The notes: generated by a model from the sequence alone, not told the origin. Shown: positions 8,151 to 16,184, counted from the first letter of the stretch. The stretch: DNA of 24,508 nt from GCA-002727735 sp036159515 (GCA_036159515.1 JAYYEV010000095.1:1-24508); one strand, 5' to 3'. A program made the numbers and translations.

Positions 8151-9011
8151 TCAGTTGATTAAACTCATCAAATAATTACCATATCCACTTTTGAGAAGTG
8201 GTAATGCTAATTCCTTTAATTGTTTTTCATCTATAAAGCCATTCGAATAAGCAACTGCCTCAATACAACCTACTCCCATTCCTTGTCTTTCTTCTATGGT
8301 TTGAACAAAATGGGAGGCCTGCATTAATGAACGGAAAGTCCCCGTATCTAGCCAAGCTACTCCCCTTCCTAAATTCTTTACTTTAAGCTTTCCTTGCTCT
8401 AGATAAACCTTATTTACATCTGTAATTTCATACTCTCCTCTAGAACTGGGTTTTAAATTTTCTGCAATTTCTATAACATCATTGTTGTAAAAATAAAGTC
8501 CAGGAACTGCATAATTAGATTTGGGGTTATTTGGTTTTTCCTCAATGGACAACACATTTTCATTATCGTCAAACTCAACTACACCATAACGCTCTGGGTC
8601 ATTAACTCTATACGCGAAAATTAAGCCTCCTTCAGGATCAGACGAAGATTCCAGTTTTTTACCCATTCCTGAACCAAAAAATATGTTATCTCCTAAAATT
8701 AAAGCCACCTTATCTTTACCAATAAAGTTTTTACCAATTACAAATGCTTGAGCGAGTCCATTTGGCTCAGGTTGTATTTGATATTCAAACCTACAACCTA
8801 ACTTTGATCCATCTCCAAGTAAATGTTGAAACAAGGGTTGATCATGCGGAGTAGTGATAAAAAGTATTTCTCTGATTCCAGCATGCATTAAAGTAGATAA
8901 CGGATAGTAAATCATTGGCTTATTGTATACTGGCATAAGCTGTTTGCTAACTGCTAGTGTCAATGGATGTAGTCTTGTCCCTGATCCTCCCGCTAAAATT
9001 ATTCCTTTCAT
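8151..9011 (-). CDS. rfbA: Glucose-1-phosphate thymidylyltransferase
   Basis: 286 aa, near the 288-293 usual for RfbA/RmlA. It makes dTDP-glucose from glucose-1-phosphate and dTTP, the first committed step to dTDP-L-rhamnose and related sugars. The nucleotide-binding N-terminus is MKGIILAGGSGTRLHP, followed by KQLMPVYNKPMIYYPLS. Metal/substrate residues are in LGDN (Asp108), EEKP (157-160) and WLDTGT (220-225); GEYEITDVN (193-201) is also characteristic. It is preceded at 2 bp by the transporter and followed at 4 bp by the prenyl synthase. rfbB, rfbC and rfbD are not in the window, so this is an orphan copy and the rest of the pathway must be elsewhere. The short form of the family is clear and a function as a UDP-glucose or CDP enzyme is unlikely. 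Confidence 0.95.
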   Translation of the reverse strand: MKGIILAGGSGTRLHPLTLAVSKQLMPVYNKPMIYYPLSTLMHAGIREILFITTPHDQPLFQHLLGDGSKLGCRFEYQIQPEPNGLAQAFVIGKNFIGKDKVALILGDNIFFGSGMGKKLESSSDPEGGLIFAYRVNDPERYGVVEFDDNENVLSIEEKPNNPKSNYAVPGLYFYNNDVIEIAENLKPSSRGEYEITDVNKVYLEQGKLKVKNLGRGVAWLDTGTFRSLMQASHFVQTIEERQGMGVGCIEAVAYSNGFIDEKQLKELALPLLKSGYGNYLMSLIN

Positions 9012-9013
9012 GA

Positions 9014-11650
9014 TTATAATTTATTCCATTCTATATCTTGATCATCTTGAAAAAGATCTTCAGATTCTTTAAAGTTTTGAGTTAAAATTCTTTTTTCTAA
9101 ACTTAAAAGTAAAGAAGGTAATAACACCAAATTGGTTAACATAGCCACAAATAAAGTTAGTGAAACCAATAATCCAAGTGCTTGAGTACCACCAAAATTT
9201 GATGCGGTGAATATAGAAAATCCAAAAAACAGAATTATGGATGTATATATCATACTAACGCCCGTTTCTCTAATCGATGTTTCTACTGATTTTCTAATGC
9301 TATGATGTTTTAACTCCTGTCTATATTTTGCTAAAAAATGAATGGTATCATCAATTGAAATCCCAAATGCAATACTAAAAACAAGAATGGTGGAAGGTTT
9401 TATTGGGATACCTAAGTACCCCATTAGTGCAGAAGTAAAAATAAGGGGTAAAAGATTTGGAAGAAGGGAAACCAAAACCATTTTTAAAGATCTAAAAAGA
9501 AAAGACATAAGAAGCGCTACTACGATAATAGCTATCAATAAACTTATAAAAAGATTATTTACTAAATATGTTGTGCCCTTTGCATACATTACACCTGTAC
9601 CGGTTATTTGAAGATCAATTTTTATTTCATCAACTGCACTTCTAACAGCACTTTCAAATACATCAAGACCAAAAACTTGTTTCAACTCGGCTAGTTCAGT
9701 AGGAAACTCTACAATTCCATCTTGTTCGTTCGTTGTAAGTTGATCTTGAACCTTGTATTTAATGTTATTATGGCTATTGTAAAAGTTAAATATATCTTCT
9801 TCATTCTTAACTACTTTGAATTGAGAAGCTTCCGGGTTAACTATATTATCGACATAGGTATTTATCCTAGAAATCAAACTATCCATAGCAGCTGTTCCTA
9901 TATCAGCAATTTGCATAGTTATCCTAGTTGTTGTATGATTTGAATCTAGGAAAGTTTTTACAAAACCATTACTGTTGTCAATTATAGAATCTGAAAATGT
10001 ATTTTTAAAATATACAGAATTAATGACTCTTGAAAAATACCTTTGGTCTTTTGATTTACTAAAATCTAAATCATATTTTGACTTTTTTCCATTTGCGTAA
10101 GATTGTGAAATAAATTTCATCGCATCAACTATAGAAAGGGATTTTGACAAATATTTTTCATTTTTCAACTGCTCTTGTAGTTGTTGAATTTTAGCGATAT
10201 TTGAAAAGTTATCATAGACTACATTATTAAAAGTCAATATTATTTCAAAGGGAAGTACTCCATTTAATTCTTCTTCAAAAAACTTTAAATCTTTTACAAC
10301 CAAATCATCATTCGGTAAATCGTCTGAGATATTTCCTGTTGTATGCATTAGTGACATACCATAAATTCCCACGATTATAAGTAGGGAGGTTACTAAATAA
10401 ACTTGTTTTCTTTTTTGTGTGGAGAAATAAACTAAAGCATCTAAAAGCTTGAACATCCATTTTCTATCTAAATGCTGGGTATGTTTACCCTTGGGTTCGG
10501 GTAAATAACTGAAGATAATTGGTACCAGACATATGCTGATAATAAACATACAAATGATGTTAATGGATGCAACTACACCAAATTCCTTCATAATGGCAGA
10601 ATGGGTGAAAACAAAAGTTCCAAAACCCATGGAGGTAGTAGCGTTGGTTAAAAAAGTGGCATTACCTACTTTTTGTATCACCTTGTCAAGTGCTTTAATT
10701 TTCTTGCCATGACTTTTAAATTCTTGTTGGAATTTATTAATCAGATAGACGCAATTTGGTATACCTATCACAATTAATAATGGTGGAATGAGTCCTGTTA
10801 AAGCGGTAATTTCATAATTAAACAGGCTTAAAACTCCGAGTGACCACACTACCCCAATGGCTACTACAACCATTGAAATAATTACAACTTTAATTGATCT
10901 AAAAAAAAGTAATAACAATAAGGCGGTTACTAACATAGCCAACATTATAAATACTTTCAGTTCTTTATTAATAGTTGTCATCATGACAGATCTAATAAAT
11001 GGTAATCCTGAAAATTTTAAATGTGAAAAATAATCTGAGTAAGAAAGAGCCTTTGCCCTAATATCATCGATTAAAGTCCCCCTTTTATTAGAATTAAAAA
11101 TATCCTTATTCAGAAACAACATCATAAAGTGTAAATCAGATGAGTCCTTGTAAACAATATTGTTATAGAATTCTAAGTTTTTAATTATCTTTTTAACACT
11201 GTCTACTTCCGATTGAGAAAGCGGGTAATTATCGATTATTTCTTTAAGGGCGAATTGAGAATTTGACTTGTCTTTTACGATATTATACAAATGAGCCTCC
11301 GAAAAGATAGAATCTACAACACATTTGTAACGAGGTATATTGGTTTGTGAAACATTAACTTTAATATTTTTTAAGCTATCTGCTAACTCTAGCCAGGCAT
11401 TAAATCTATTTTCAGTATAGAAATCAGGCTCATCAGTAGCAATAACCACCATCATTCCATCAATACCAAAATTGGCTTTGAACTTTTCATAAGCAAGGTA
11501 AGTGGGGTCATTTTCGGGGAGAAGTTTATTGAACTGATATTGTAACTGAACCTTTGTGGATTGAAGGCCCATAAAAGCAGTAATCAGAAAGAGAATACAC
11601 AATATTAGAATTCGATTTCTTAGTATAAGATTAGAAATCTTTCTCCACAT
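9014..11650 (-). CDS. RND-superfamily (MMPL/HAE3-like) membrane transporter
   Basis: 878 aa. Classic internally duplicated RND layout: one N-terminal membrane helix (~13-30), a large periplasmic domain (~31-230), then a bundle of five helices (~232-250, 255-277, 283-304, 355-383 plus linker), a helix at ~417-435, a second periplasmic domain (~436-695), and a second helix bundle (~700-850). Family motifs in the membrane: IGIPNCVYLINKF (295-307) in the first half and the matching FGISIDDTIHFLAKY (762-776) in the second, whose Asp-Asp pair is the expected proton-relay site; the first half has Asn-Cys there instead. It resembles hydrophobe/amphiphile exporters of the MMPL/HAE3 class, which move lipids, hopanoids or sterol-like molecules. 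Next to rfbA and a prenyl synthase, a lipid or isoprenoid cargo is plausible but unproven. First gene of its operon. Confidence 0.88.
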   Translation of the reverse strand: MWRKISNLILRNRILILCILFLITAFMGLQSTKVQLQYQFNKLLPENDPTYLAYEKFKANFGIDGMMVVIATDEPDFYTENRFNAWLELADSLKNIKVNVSQTNIPRYKCVVDSIFSEAHLYNIVKDKSNSQFALKEIIDNYPLSQSEVDSVKKIIKNLEFYNNIVYKDSSDLHFMMLFLNKDIFNSNKRGTLIDDIRAKALSYSDYFSHLKFSGLPFIRSVMMTTINKELKVFIMLAMLVTALLLLLFFRSIKVVIISMVVVAIGVVWSLGVLSLFNYEITALTGLIPPLLIVIGIPNCVYLINKFQQEFKSHGKKIKALDKVIQKVGNATFLTNATTSMGFGTFVFTHSAIMKEFGVVASINIICMFIISICLVPIIFSYLPEPKGKHTQHLDRKWMFKLLDALVYFSTQKRKQVYLVTSLLIIVGIYGMSLMHTTGNISDDLPNDDLVVKDLKFFEEELNGVLPFEIILTFNNVVYDNFSNIAKIQQLQEQLKNEKYLSKSLSIVDAMKFISQSYANGKKSKYDLDFSKSKDQRYFSRVINSVYFKNTFSDSIIDNSNGFVKTFLDSNHTTTRITMQIADIGTAAMDSLISRINTYVDNIVNPEASQFKVVKNEEDIFNFYNSHNNIKYKVQDQLTTNEQDGIVEFPTELAELKQVFGLDVFESAVRSAVDEIKIDLQITGTGVMYAKGTTYLVNNLFISLLIAIIVVALLMSFLFRSLKMVLVSLLPNLLPLIFTSALMGYLGIPIKPSTILVFSIAFGISIDDTIHFLAKYRQELKHHSIRKSVETSIRETGVSMIYTSIILFFGFSIFTASNFGGTQALGLLVSLTLFVAMLTNLVLLPSLLLSLEKRILTQNFKESEDLFQDDQDIEWNKL

Positions 11651-11667
11651 ATTTTTTTTTTACTAAG

Positions 11668-11681
11668 GTATTAATTAATAC
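11668..11681. promoter_or_regulatory. 14-bp perfect palindrome between divergent genes (candidate operator)
   Basis: The bases GTATTAATTAATAC read identically on both strands. They lie in the only 56 bp that separate the transporter start (11650) from the radical SAM start (11707), so a bound dimer could control both directions. Minus-strand TACCTTAG (11670-11663) overlaps its edge and is a 7/8 match to the -7 consensus, which would put the palindrome over the transporter promoter. AT-only cores can be palindromic by chance. Confidence 0.4.
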
Positions 11682-11706
11682 TGTAGTTTATTGGTTCTAA
11701 TCATAA

Positions 11707-12753
11707 ATGATTTTAGTATTTTTAAATTCTATCAAACCTCATTTCACAAATACGCTAAATATTTTAAATTCAGTTACCTTAATCAGGTTGATTAATGCTT
11801 TAAAACTTTTTTTTAGCTACCAAATAGCAGTCTTTTTAAAAAAACCTATTCATTTTGGCTCTCCAATGGCCTTAAGTATTGAGCCCACTACAGCCTGCAA
11901 TCTTGGGTGCCCTGAATGTCCGAGTGGTTTAAAAAAATTTACAAGAAAAACTGGAAATCTAACACTAGATCTTCATCAAAAAATAATTAACGAATCATAT
12001 AAAAAATTAATCTACGTAAATTATTATTTCCAGGGCGAACCTTTTATAAATCCTTATCTCTTTGATATGATTAGCCTTTCCACTTCCAAAAACATTTTTT
12101 GTTCCACCTCCACAAATGGTCATTTTCTTACAGATGAGAACTGTAAAAAAACCATTAATTCTGGATTACAAAATTTAATTATTTCAATAGATGGGAATTC
12201 CCAAGAAAGCTATGAGGAATATCGAAAAAATGGTGATTTTGAAAAAGTTAAAAAAGGGGCTAAAAACTTGGTAAATTGGAAAAATAAATTGGAAAGTAAA
12301 TACCCAAACATCATCCTGCAATTTTTAATTGTAAAGTCCAATGAACATTTGGTTAAAGAAATGAAAGCCTTATGTAATGAGCTTGGTTTAAATGAATTTA
12401 GAATTAAGACCGCACAGTTTTATGAATTCCAAAATGGGAATCCACTTATGCCTTTAAATGAACAGTATTCAAGGTATCGGAAAAACAAAAATGGACAATA
12501 TGAACTTAAAAATAAGTTTAAAAATCAGTGTTGGAGAATGTGGAGTAGTTGTGTAATTACAGTAAATGGAGAAGTAGTACCTTGTTGTTTTGACAAGGAT
12601 GCAAAATATCAACTTGGTAAGTTAAAATCAGAGAGTTTAAGTGAAATATGGAAGAGCAAAGATTATACTTATTTCAGATCTAGCATTTTAAAAAATAGAA
12701 ATGATATTGACATTTGTAAAAATTGTTCAGAAGGCTCAAAAGTCTGGGCATAA
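11707..12753 (+). CDS. Radical SAM / SPASM-domain protein
   Basis: 348 aa. An N-terminal radical SAM domain binds a [4Fe-4S] cluster through Cys64, Cys68 and Cys71 in EPTTACNLGCPECPSG (CX3CX2C). The barrel motifs follow: FQGEPFINP (108-116), STSTNGHFL (133-141), IISIDG (158-163). A C-terminal SPASM-type auxiliary cluster region contains Cys275, Cys282, Cys293-Cys294, Cys337 and Cys340, with NGEVVPCCFD and LSEIW typical of the fold. The first ~55 residues form a hydrophobic/basic extension common to a Bacteroidota subgroup with a GKPIHWG-like sequence before the cluster. SPASM proteins often modify peptides, but no precursor peptide gene is adjacent, so the substrate is unknown. Divergent from the transporter operon. 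Ends in a strong terminator that includes its stop codon. Confidence 0.88.
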   Translation: MILVFLNSIKPHFTNTLNILNSVTLIRLINALKLFFSYQIAVFLKKPIHFGSPMALSIEPTTACNLGCPECPSGLKKFTRKTGNLTLDLHQKIINESYKKLIYVNYYFQGEPFINPYLFDMISLSTSKNIFCSTSTNGHFLTDENCKKTINSGLQNLIISIDGNSQESYEEYRKNGDFEKVKKGAKNLVNWKNKLESKYPNIILQFLIVKSNEHLVKEMKALCNELGLNEFRIKTAQFYEFQNGNPLMPLNEQYSRYRKNKNGQYELKNKFKNQCWRMWSSCVITVNGEVVPCCFDKDAKYQLGKLKSESLSEIWKSKDYTYFRSSILKNRNDIDICKNCSEGSKVWA

Positions 12754-12780
12754 AAAAAGCCCTAAAAAAGGGCTTTTTTT
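12752..12780. terminator. Bidirectional intrinsic terminator
   Basis: A perfect 11-bp inverted repeat: A7GCCC (12752-12762) and GGGCT7 (12770-12780) around a seven-base loop. On the plus strand the GC stem ends in seven T after the radical SAM gene; on the minus strand the symmetrical A run gives a T run after the small lipoprotein gene, which stops at 12797. The left arm overlaps the radical SAM TAA stop. Confidence 0.9.
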
Positions 12781-12796
12781 AAATAAATCTATAGTT

Positions 12797-13066
12797 TTAT
12801 TCGTGGTCATGTCCTTCGTGATCTGAATGATCTTCAGTAGCTTCTTCTACTTCATCCATCATTTCAGAAGTTACACTATCAAGTGAATCTGACATCATTT
12901 CCATTTCATTAACAGCAGAGTCAACTGTAGCTTCAATTTCTTCAAGAGCTTGATCTACAATGGCATCTAACTCAGCTTCCATCTGAGCTTCTAATTCTGC
13001 CTCTGAAACACCACCTCCGCAAGAAAAAGCAAGCAAAGCAAGTGGTAATATCCAAAATTTTTTCAT
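12797..13066 (-). CDS. Small, very acidic lipoprotein with His-rich C-terminus (unknown function)
   Basis: 89 aa. Signal peptide MKKFWILPLALLAFS then Cys16 (LAFS-C), a good lipobox, followed by GGG. The mature part (~21-79) is a predicted continuous helix rich in Glu, Asp, Ala and Met with no Lys or Arg at all, and it ends in a His/Asp/Glu cluster with His80, His83, His86 and His88. Such a tail could bind divalent metal ions (inference). It does not match a family I recognise. The gene is a single unit: an 81-bp gap separates it from frr upstream, and the bidirectional terminator lies directly downstream. A minus-strand TTAATTTG (13093-13086), 7/8 to the -7 consensus, lies 19 bp before the ATG. 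The signal peptide, terminator and clean start make it a real gene. Confidence 0.8.
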   Translation of the reverse strand: MKKFWILPLALLAFSCGGGVSEAELEAQMEAELDAIVDQALEEIEATVDSAVNEMEMMSDSLDSVTSEMMDEVEEATEDHSDHEGHDHE

Positions 13067-13147
13067 GTTTTTAAGTTTAAATTTGCAAATTAAGGTTCAA
13101 AACTAAACTATTTTTACGAATAGAGAAGAAAATCAGTTAATAATCTA

Positions 13148-13711
13148 TTAAACCTTCATGATATCTTCTTCTTTCACGGAAACTAGTTCATCCACTTTAG
13201 TAGAATAAGAATTAGTTAAGTTTTGTACATCAAGCTCTGCATTTTTAACCGCGTCTTCGCTTAATCCTTCGTCTTTTAGAGACTTAACCATATCATTTGC
13301 GTCTTTCCTTTGAGTCCGTAAACTGACTTTTGCATTTTCTCCTTCAGCTCTTGCTCTTTTTACAAGATCTTTTCTTCTTTCTTCAGTTAACACTGGAACA
13401 GAAATAATAATTACTTCTCCATTATTTTGTGGATTTAATCCCAAGTTGGCATTGATAATGGCTTTTGTAATTTCATCTAACAAACTTTTTTCCCATGGCT
13501 GAACAGTTAGTGTTCTTGGGTCTAAAGTACTTATGTTTCCAATTTGAGACAAAGGCGTTGGGGAGCCATAATAATCTACTCTGACAGTATCTAACATGGA
13601 AGGGTTTGCTCTTCCTGCCCTAATTTTGCTCAATTCAGAATTTAAATGTGAAATGGCTTTTTTCATTCCATCTTCAGCCTCCTCTAAAATCATGTTTATT
13701 TCTTCCATCAT
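13148..13711 (-). CDS. frr: Ribosome recycling factor
   Basis: 187 aa, the usual ~185. With EF-G it splits the post-termination ribosome so that subunits can be reused. The family's conserved blocks are present: HLNSELSKIRAGRANPSMLD near residues 22-41, the domain II hinge (PTPLSQIGNISTLDPRTLTVQPW, roughly 50-73), and the basic helix with RRKDLVKRARAEGENAKVSLR (~111-131). The start could be either of two adjacent ATG codons (13711 or 13708); both give a normal N-terminus. It lies 6 bp after the pyrH stop, as in most Bacteroidota, and is the last gene of the cluster. The 80 bp after it contain only a weak CTATT/AATAG hairpin as a possible end signal. Confidence 0.97.
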   Translation of the reverse strand: MMEEINMILEEAEDGMKKAISHLNSELSKIRAGRANPSMLDTVRVDYYGSPTPLSQIGNISTLDPRTLTVQPWEKSLLDEITKAIINANLGLNPQNNGEVIIISVPVLTEERRKDLVKRARAEGENAKVSLRTQRKDANDMVKSLKDEGLSEDAVKNAELDVQNLTNSYSTKVDELVSVKEEDIMKV

Positions 13712-13717
13712 GTTTAT

Positions 13718-14425
13718 TTAAACTGTAACTAAAGTTCCTATTTCTTCCCCTTTTACTACTTTTTTAAGATTACCTGTTTTGTTCATATTAAATACGATAA
13801 CAGGCAATTCATTCTCCTTACAAAGAGTGAATGCAGTCATATCCATTACTTTTAGGTTTTTATTGTATGCTTCATCAAAAGTGATAGTATCAAATTTCTT
13901 AGCAGAATCATTTTTTTCAGGATCTTTATCATAAATTCCATCTACCCTAGTCCCTTTTAGAATAACGTCTGCATCTATCTCGATTGCTCTAAGGGAAGCA
14001 GCAGAATCAGTTGTAAAAAAAGGATTTCCAGTCCCTGATCCGAATATAACTATTCTACCTTTTTCTAAATGTCTAACTGCTTTTCTCTTAATGAATGGTT
14101 CTGCAATTTGTTTCATTTCAATGGCAGACTGTAGACGAGTGATTAATCCGACAGATTCTAAAGCTGCTTGTAATGCCATACTATTAATCATGGTAGCTAA
14201 CATACCCATGTAATCTCCTTGAGTTCTTTCCATACCTCCACGTTCTGCTTGTACGCCTCTAAAAATATTTCCTCCTCCAATTACAATTCCAATCTCTGCA
14301 CCAAAATCTGCAATCTCTTTAATTTCCTCAGCGTATTGCATTAATCTGTTGTTATCAATTCCAAATTGCTTATTCCCCATTAAGGCTTCTCCACTAAGCT
14401 TAAGTAAGATTCTTTTGTATTTCAT
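13718..14425 (-). CDS. pyrH: UMP kinase
   Basis: 235 aa, the usual length. Hexameric amino-acid-kinase-fold enzyme that phosphorylates UMP to UDP in pyrimidine nucleotide synthesis. Visible: LKLSGEALMG (8-17), glycine-rich phosphate loop GGGNIFRG (50-57), GTGNPFFTTDSAA (131-143), and the acidic nucleotide region around ADVILKGTRVDGIYDKDP (152-169). ATG start. It follows tsf across a 62-bp gap that contains an intrinsic terminator, so expression probably comes from partial read-through or from a promoter in the end of tsf; I see no convincing -7 element in the 20 bp between the terminator and the ATG. Confidence 0.97.
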   Translation of the reverse strand: MKYKRILLKLSGEALMGNKQFGIDNNRLMQYAEEIKEIADFGAEIGIVIGGGNIFRGVQAERGGMERTQGDYMGMLATMINSMALQAALESVGLITRLQSAIEMKQIAEPFIKRKAVRHLEKGRIVIFGSGTGNPFFTTDSAASLRAIEIDADVILKGTRVDGIYDKDPEKNDSAKKFDTITFDEAYNKNLKVMDMTAFTLCKENELPVIVFNMNKTGNLKKVVKGEEIGTLVTV

Positions 14426-14444
14426 GTATTATTCATTTTTGAGC

Positions 14445-14470
14445 AAAAAAAAGAGAGCTCTTAGCTCTCT
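14445..14470 (-). terminator. Intrinsic terminator/attenuator between tsf and pyrH
   Basis: An 8-bp perfect stem, AGAGAGCT (14452-14459) with AGCTCTCT (14463-14470), encloses a three-base loop. On the minus strand the hairpin runs straight into eight T (14452-14445). It lies 18 bp after the tsf stop and 20 bp before the pyrH ATG, so it would end or reduce rpsB-tsf transcripts before pyrH-frr. Confidence 0.85.
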
Positions 14471-14487
14471 AAATATAGATAATGTTA

Positions 14488-15309
14488 TTAAATCGAAAGC
14501 GAATAACGCTTAAAATCTGTGACTTTAAGATCTGGGTTACTTTCCTTTAAAAACTGAGAGACTGTTTTTTTATTGTCTCTAATAAAAGCCTGGTTTAGTA
14601 AGGTAGTTTCTTTAAAAAACTTATTCAATCTGCCTTTAGCAATTTTCTCAGCCATTTCTTCAGGCTTTCCTTCTTGAATAGCTAAGTCTTTTCCTATTTC
14701 AATTTCTCTTTCGATTACTTCTTGTGGTACTGAGTCTTGATCAAGTGCAATAGGGTTCATAGCTGCGACTTGCATAGCTATTTGTTTACCTTCATCTTCT
14801 GCATCAGCTGTAAGGCCAACCATAGATGCGATTTGGTTACCAGGGTGATTATAGGCCACCACTTTTTCAGCTGTAATTTTTTCAAAATAAGAAATCTCTA
14901 TTTTTTCACCTATAACACCACTTTGCTCCGTTATTTTTTCAGCAACTGAAAGGTCAGAGCCTGTGTAATTTGAGTTTAATAAATCCTCTAAATTTGTTGA
15001 GCTATTGGATATTGCAAGATCCAATATTGCGTTTGCGAAGCTTCCAAAGTCATTATTTTTTGCAACAAAATCAGTTTCACAATTGAGGCAAATTAGGTAT
15101 CCAGAATTACCAGAAGATTTAGAAATTACTAATCCCTCTTTAGCATCTCTATCACCCCTTTTTGCCGCAATTTTCTGGCCTTTTTTTCTAAGAAAATCAA
15201 TTGCTGACTCTAGATCACCATTAGACTCTTGCAAAGCTTTTTTACAGTCCATCATGCCGGCACCAGTCTTTTTTCTTAATTCATTAACGTCTTTAGCAGT
15301 AATATTCAT
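14488..15309 (-). CDS. tsf: Elongation factor Ts
   Basis: 273 aa, typical for Bacteroidota. Nucleotide exchange factor that regenerates EF-Tu-GTP during translation. Visible: N-terminal UBA-like domain with VNELRKKTGAGMMDCKKAL (8-26), and the EF-Tu-contacting core motif NCETDFVAKN (76-85), followed by the dimerisation/core subdomains containing GVIGEKIEISYF and the family-typical VAYNHPGNQIASMVGL. ATG start gives MNITAKDVNELR, as expected. It lies 26 bp after rpsB and is followed by a strong hairpin terminator. No anomalies seen. Confidence 0.97.
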   Translation of the reverse strand: MNITAKDVNELRKKTGAGMMDCKKALQESNGDLESAIDFLRKKGQKIAAKRGDRDAKEGLVISKSSGNSGYLICLNCETDFVAKNNDFGSFANAILDLAISNSSTNLEDLLNSNYTGSDLSVAEKITEQSGVIGEKIEISYFEKITAEKVVAYNHPGNQIASMVGLTADAEDEGKQIAMQVAAMNPIALDQDSVPQEVIEREIEIGKDLAIQEGKPEEMAEKIAKGRLNKFFKETTLLNQAFIRDNKKTVSQFLKESNPDLKVTDFKRYSLSI

Positions 15310-15335
15310 TTTATAAATGTTTTGTTAAATCAAAT

Positions 15336-16094
15336 TTATTCTTCCGTTTTTTCAGCAACTACAGCTTCTTTTTCAGCTTTCTCTTTTGCTAGTTTTTCTT
15401 TGTTTTGTTTTCTCTCTCCTAATCCCTCTTTTATGGACTCACACAAATGACCCACAATTAAATCTATTGATTTTGTAGCGTCATCATTAGAGGGTATCAG
15501 AAAGTCAATGCCTTCAGGGCTTGAATTTGTATCCACCATAGCAAAAACAGGAATATTTAAGTTTTTCGCCTCTGCTAAAGCAATATGTTCCTTCTTTACA
15601 TCAACTATGAAAATAGCTGCAGGTAACCTATTCATATCGGATACACTTCCAAATACCTTGCCTATTTTTTCTCTTTGTCTAGTCAATTGTAGTCTTTCTC
15701 TTTTTGACATAGTATCAGCTGTACCATCTTTCATCATTTTATCAATAGAAGACATTTTTTTAACTGTCTTTCTGGTAGTTTTGAAGTTAGTAAGCATACC
15801 ACCTGGCCATCTTTCTGTGATGTAAGGCATGTTTACTTCAGTTAGCTTAGATGAAATAATTTCCTTGGCTTGTTTCTTCGTTGCTACAAATAGAATTTTC
15901 CTACCAGACTTTGCAATTTGCTTCATCGCATTAGAAGCTTCTTCTAGCTTTACTAGCGTTTTATTAAGGTCAATTACATGAATACCTTTCTTCTCATCGA
16001 AGATATATGGCGCCATACTTGGGTTCCACTTCCTTTTTAAATGCCCGAAATGCACTCCCGCATCAAGCATAGTTTCAAAAGTTACTTTTGACAT
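15336..16094 (-). CDS. rpsB: 30S ribosomal protein S2
   Basis: 252 aa. Small-subunit protein on the back of the 30S head/platform, required for S1/bS21 association. Visible: MLDAGVHFGHLKRKWNP (9-25), the IHVIDLNKT segment, ERWPGGMLTNFKTTRK, and PAAIFIVDVKKEHIALAEAKNLNIPVFAMVDTN (family signature region; given by name only as the S2 second signature). The last ~25 residues are a Lys/Glu-rich extension (KEKLAKEKAEKEAVVAEKTEE) common in this phylum and probably disordered. It is preceded by a 115-bp spacer after rpsI that contains two inverted repeats, the place where autogenous control by S2 occurs in other bacteria. Confidence 0.97.
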   Translation of the reverse strand: MSKVTFETMLDAGVHFGHLKRKWNPSMAPYIFDEKKGIHVIDLNKTLVKLEEASNAMKQIAKSGRKILFVATKKQAKEIISSKLTEVNMPYITERWPGGMLTNFKTTRKTVKKMSSIDKMMKDGTADTMSKRERLQLTRQREKIGKVFGSVSDMNRLPAAIFIVDVKKEHIALAEAKNLNIPVFAMVDTNSSPEGIDFLIPSNDDATKSIDLIVGHLCESIKEGLGERKQNKEKLAKEKAEKEAVVAEKTEE

Positions 16095-16133
16095 TTTGTT
16101 TACTTTCTTTTTACTGTTTTAATTTTAATCAGC

Positions 16134-16171
16134 AGGTATGAAGTAGCAAATAAAAATTGGTCTCCATACCT
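16134..16171 (-). promoter_or_regulatory. Candidate structured leader of rpsB-tsf, proximal stem
   Basis: AGGTATG (16134-16140) pairs perfectly with CATACCT (16165-16171), a 7-bp stem enclosing 24 bases, in the rpsI-rpsB spacer. It ends 39 bp before the rpsB ATG. Position and structure suggest a 5' leader that could bind S2, but I cannot match it to a named leader family. Confidence 0.35.
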
Positions 16172-16184
16172 TAGATACTAAACC

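Noticed and set aside
11707..13066. RiPP (radical SAM-modified peptide) system, with the small lipoprotein as precursor.
   Set aside because: The small gene is on the opposite strand behind a strong bidirectional terminator, has a lipoprotein signal instead of a leader peptide, and no peptidase, RRE or exporter is linked to the SPASM gene.
15005..15316. 103-codon plus-strand ORF over tsf (and a 105-codon one over rpsB at 15508-15825).
   Set aside because: Antisense shadows of highly conserved genes; composition is what the reverse frame of Lys/Glu-rich genes gives.
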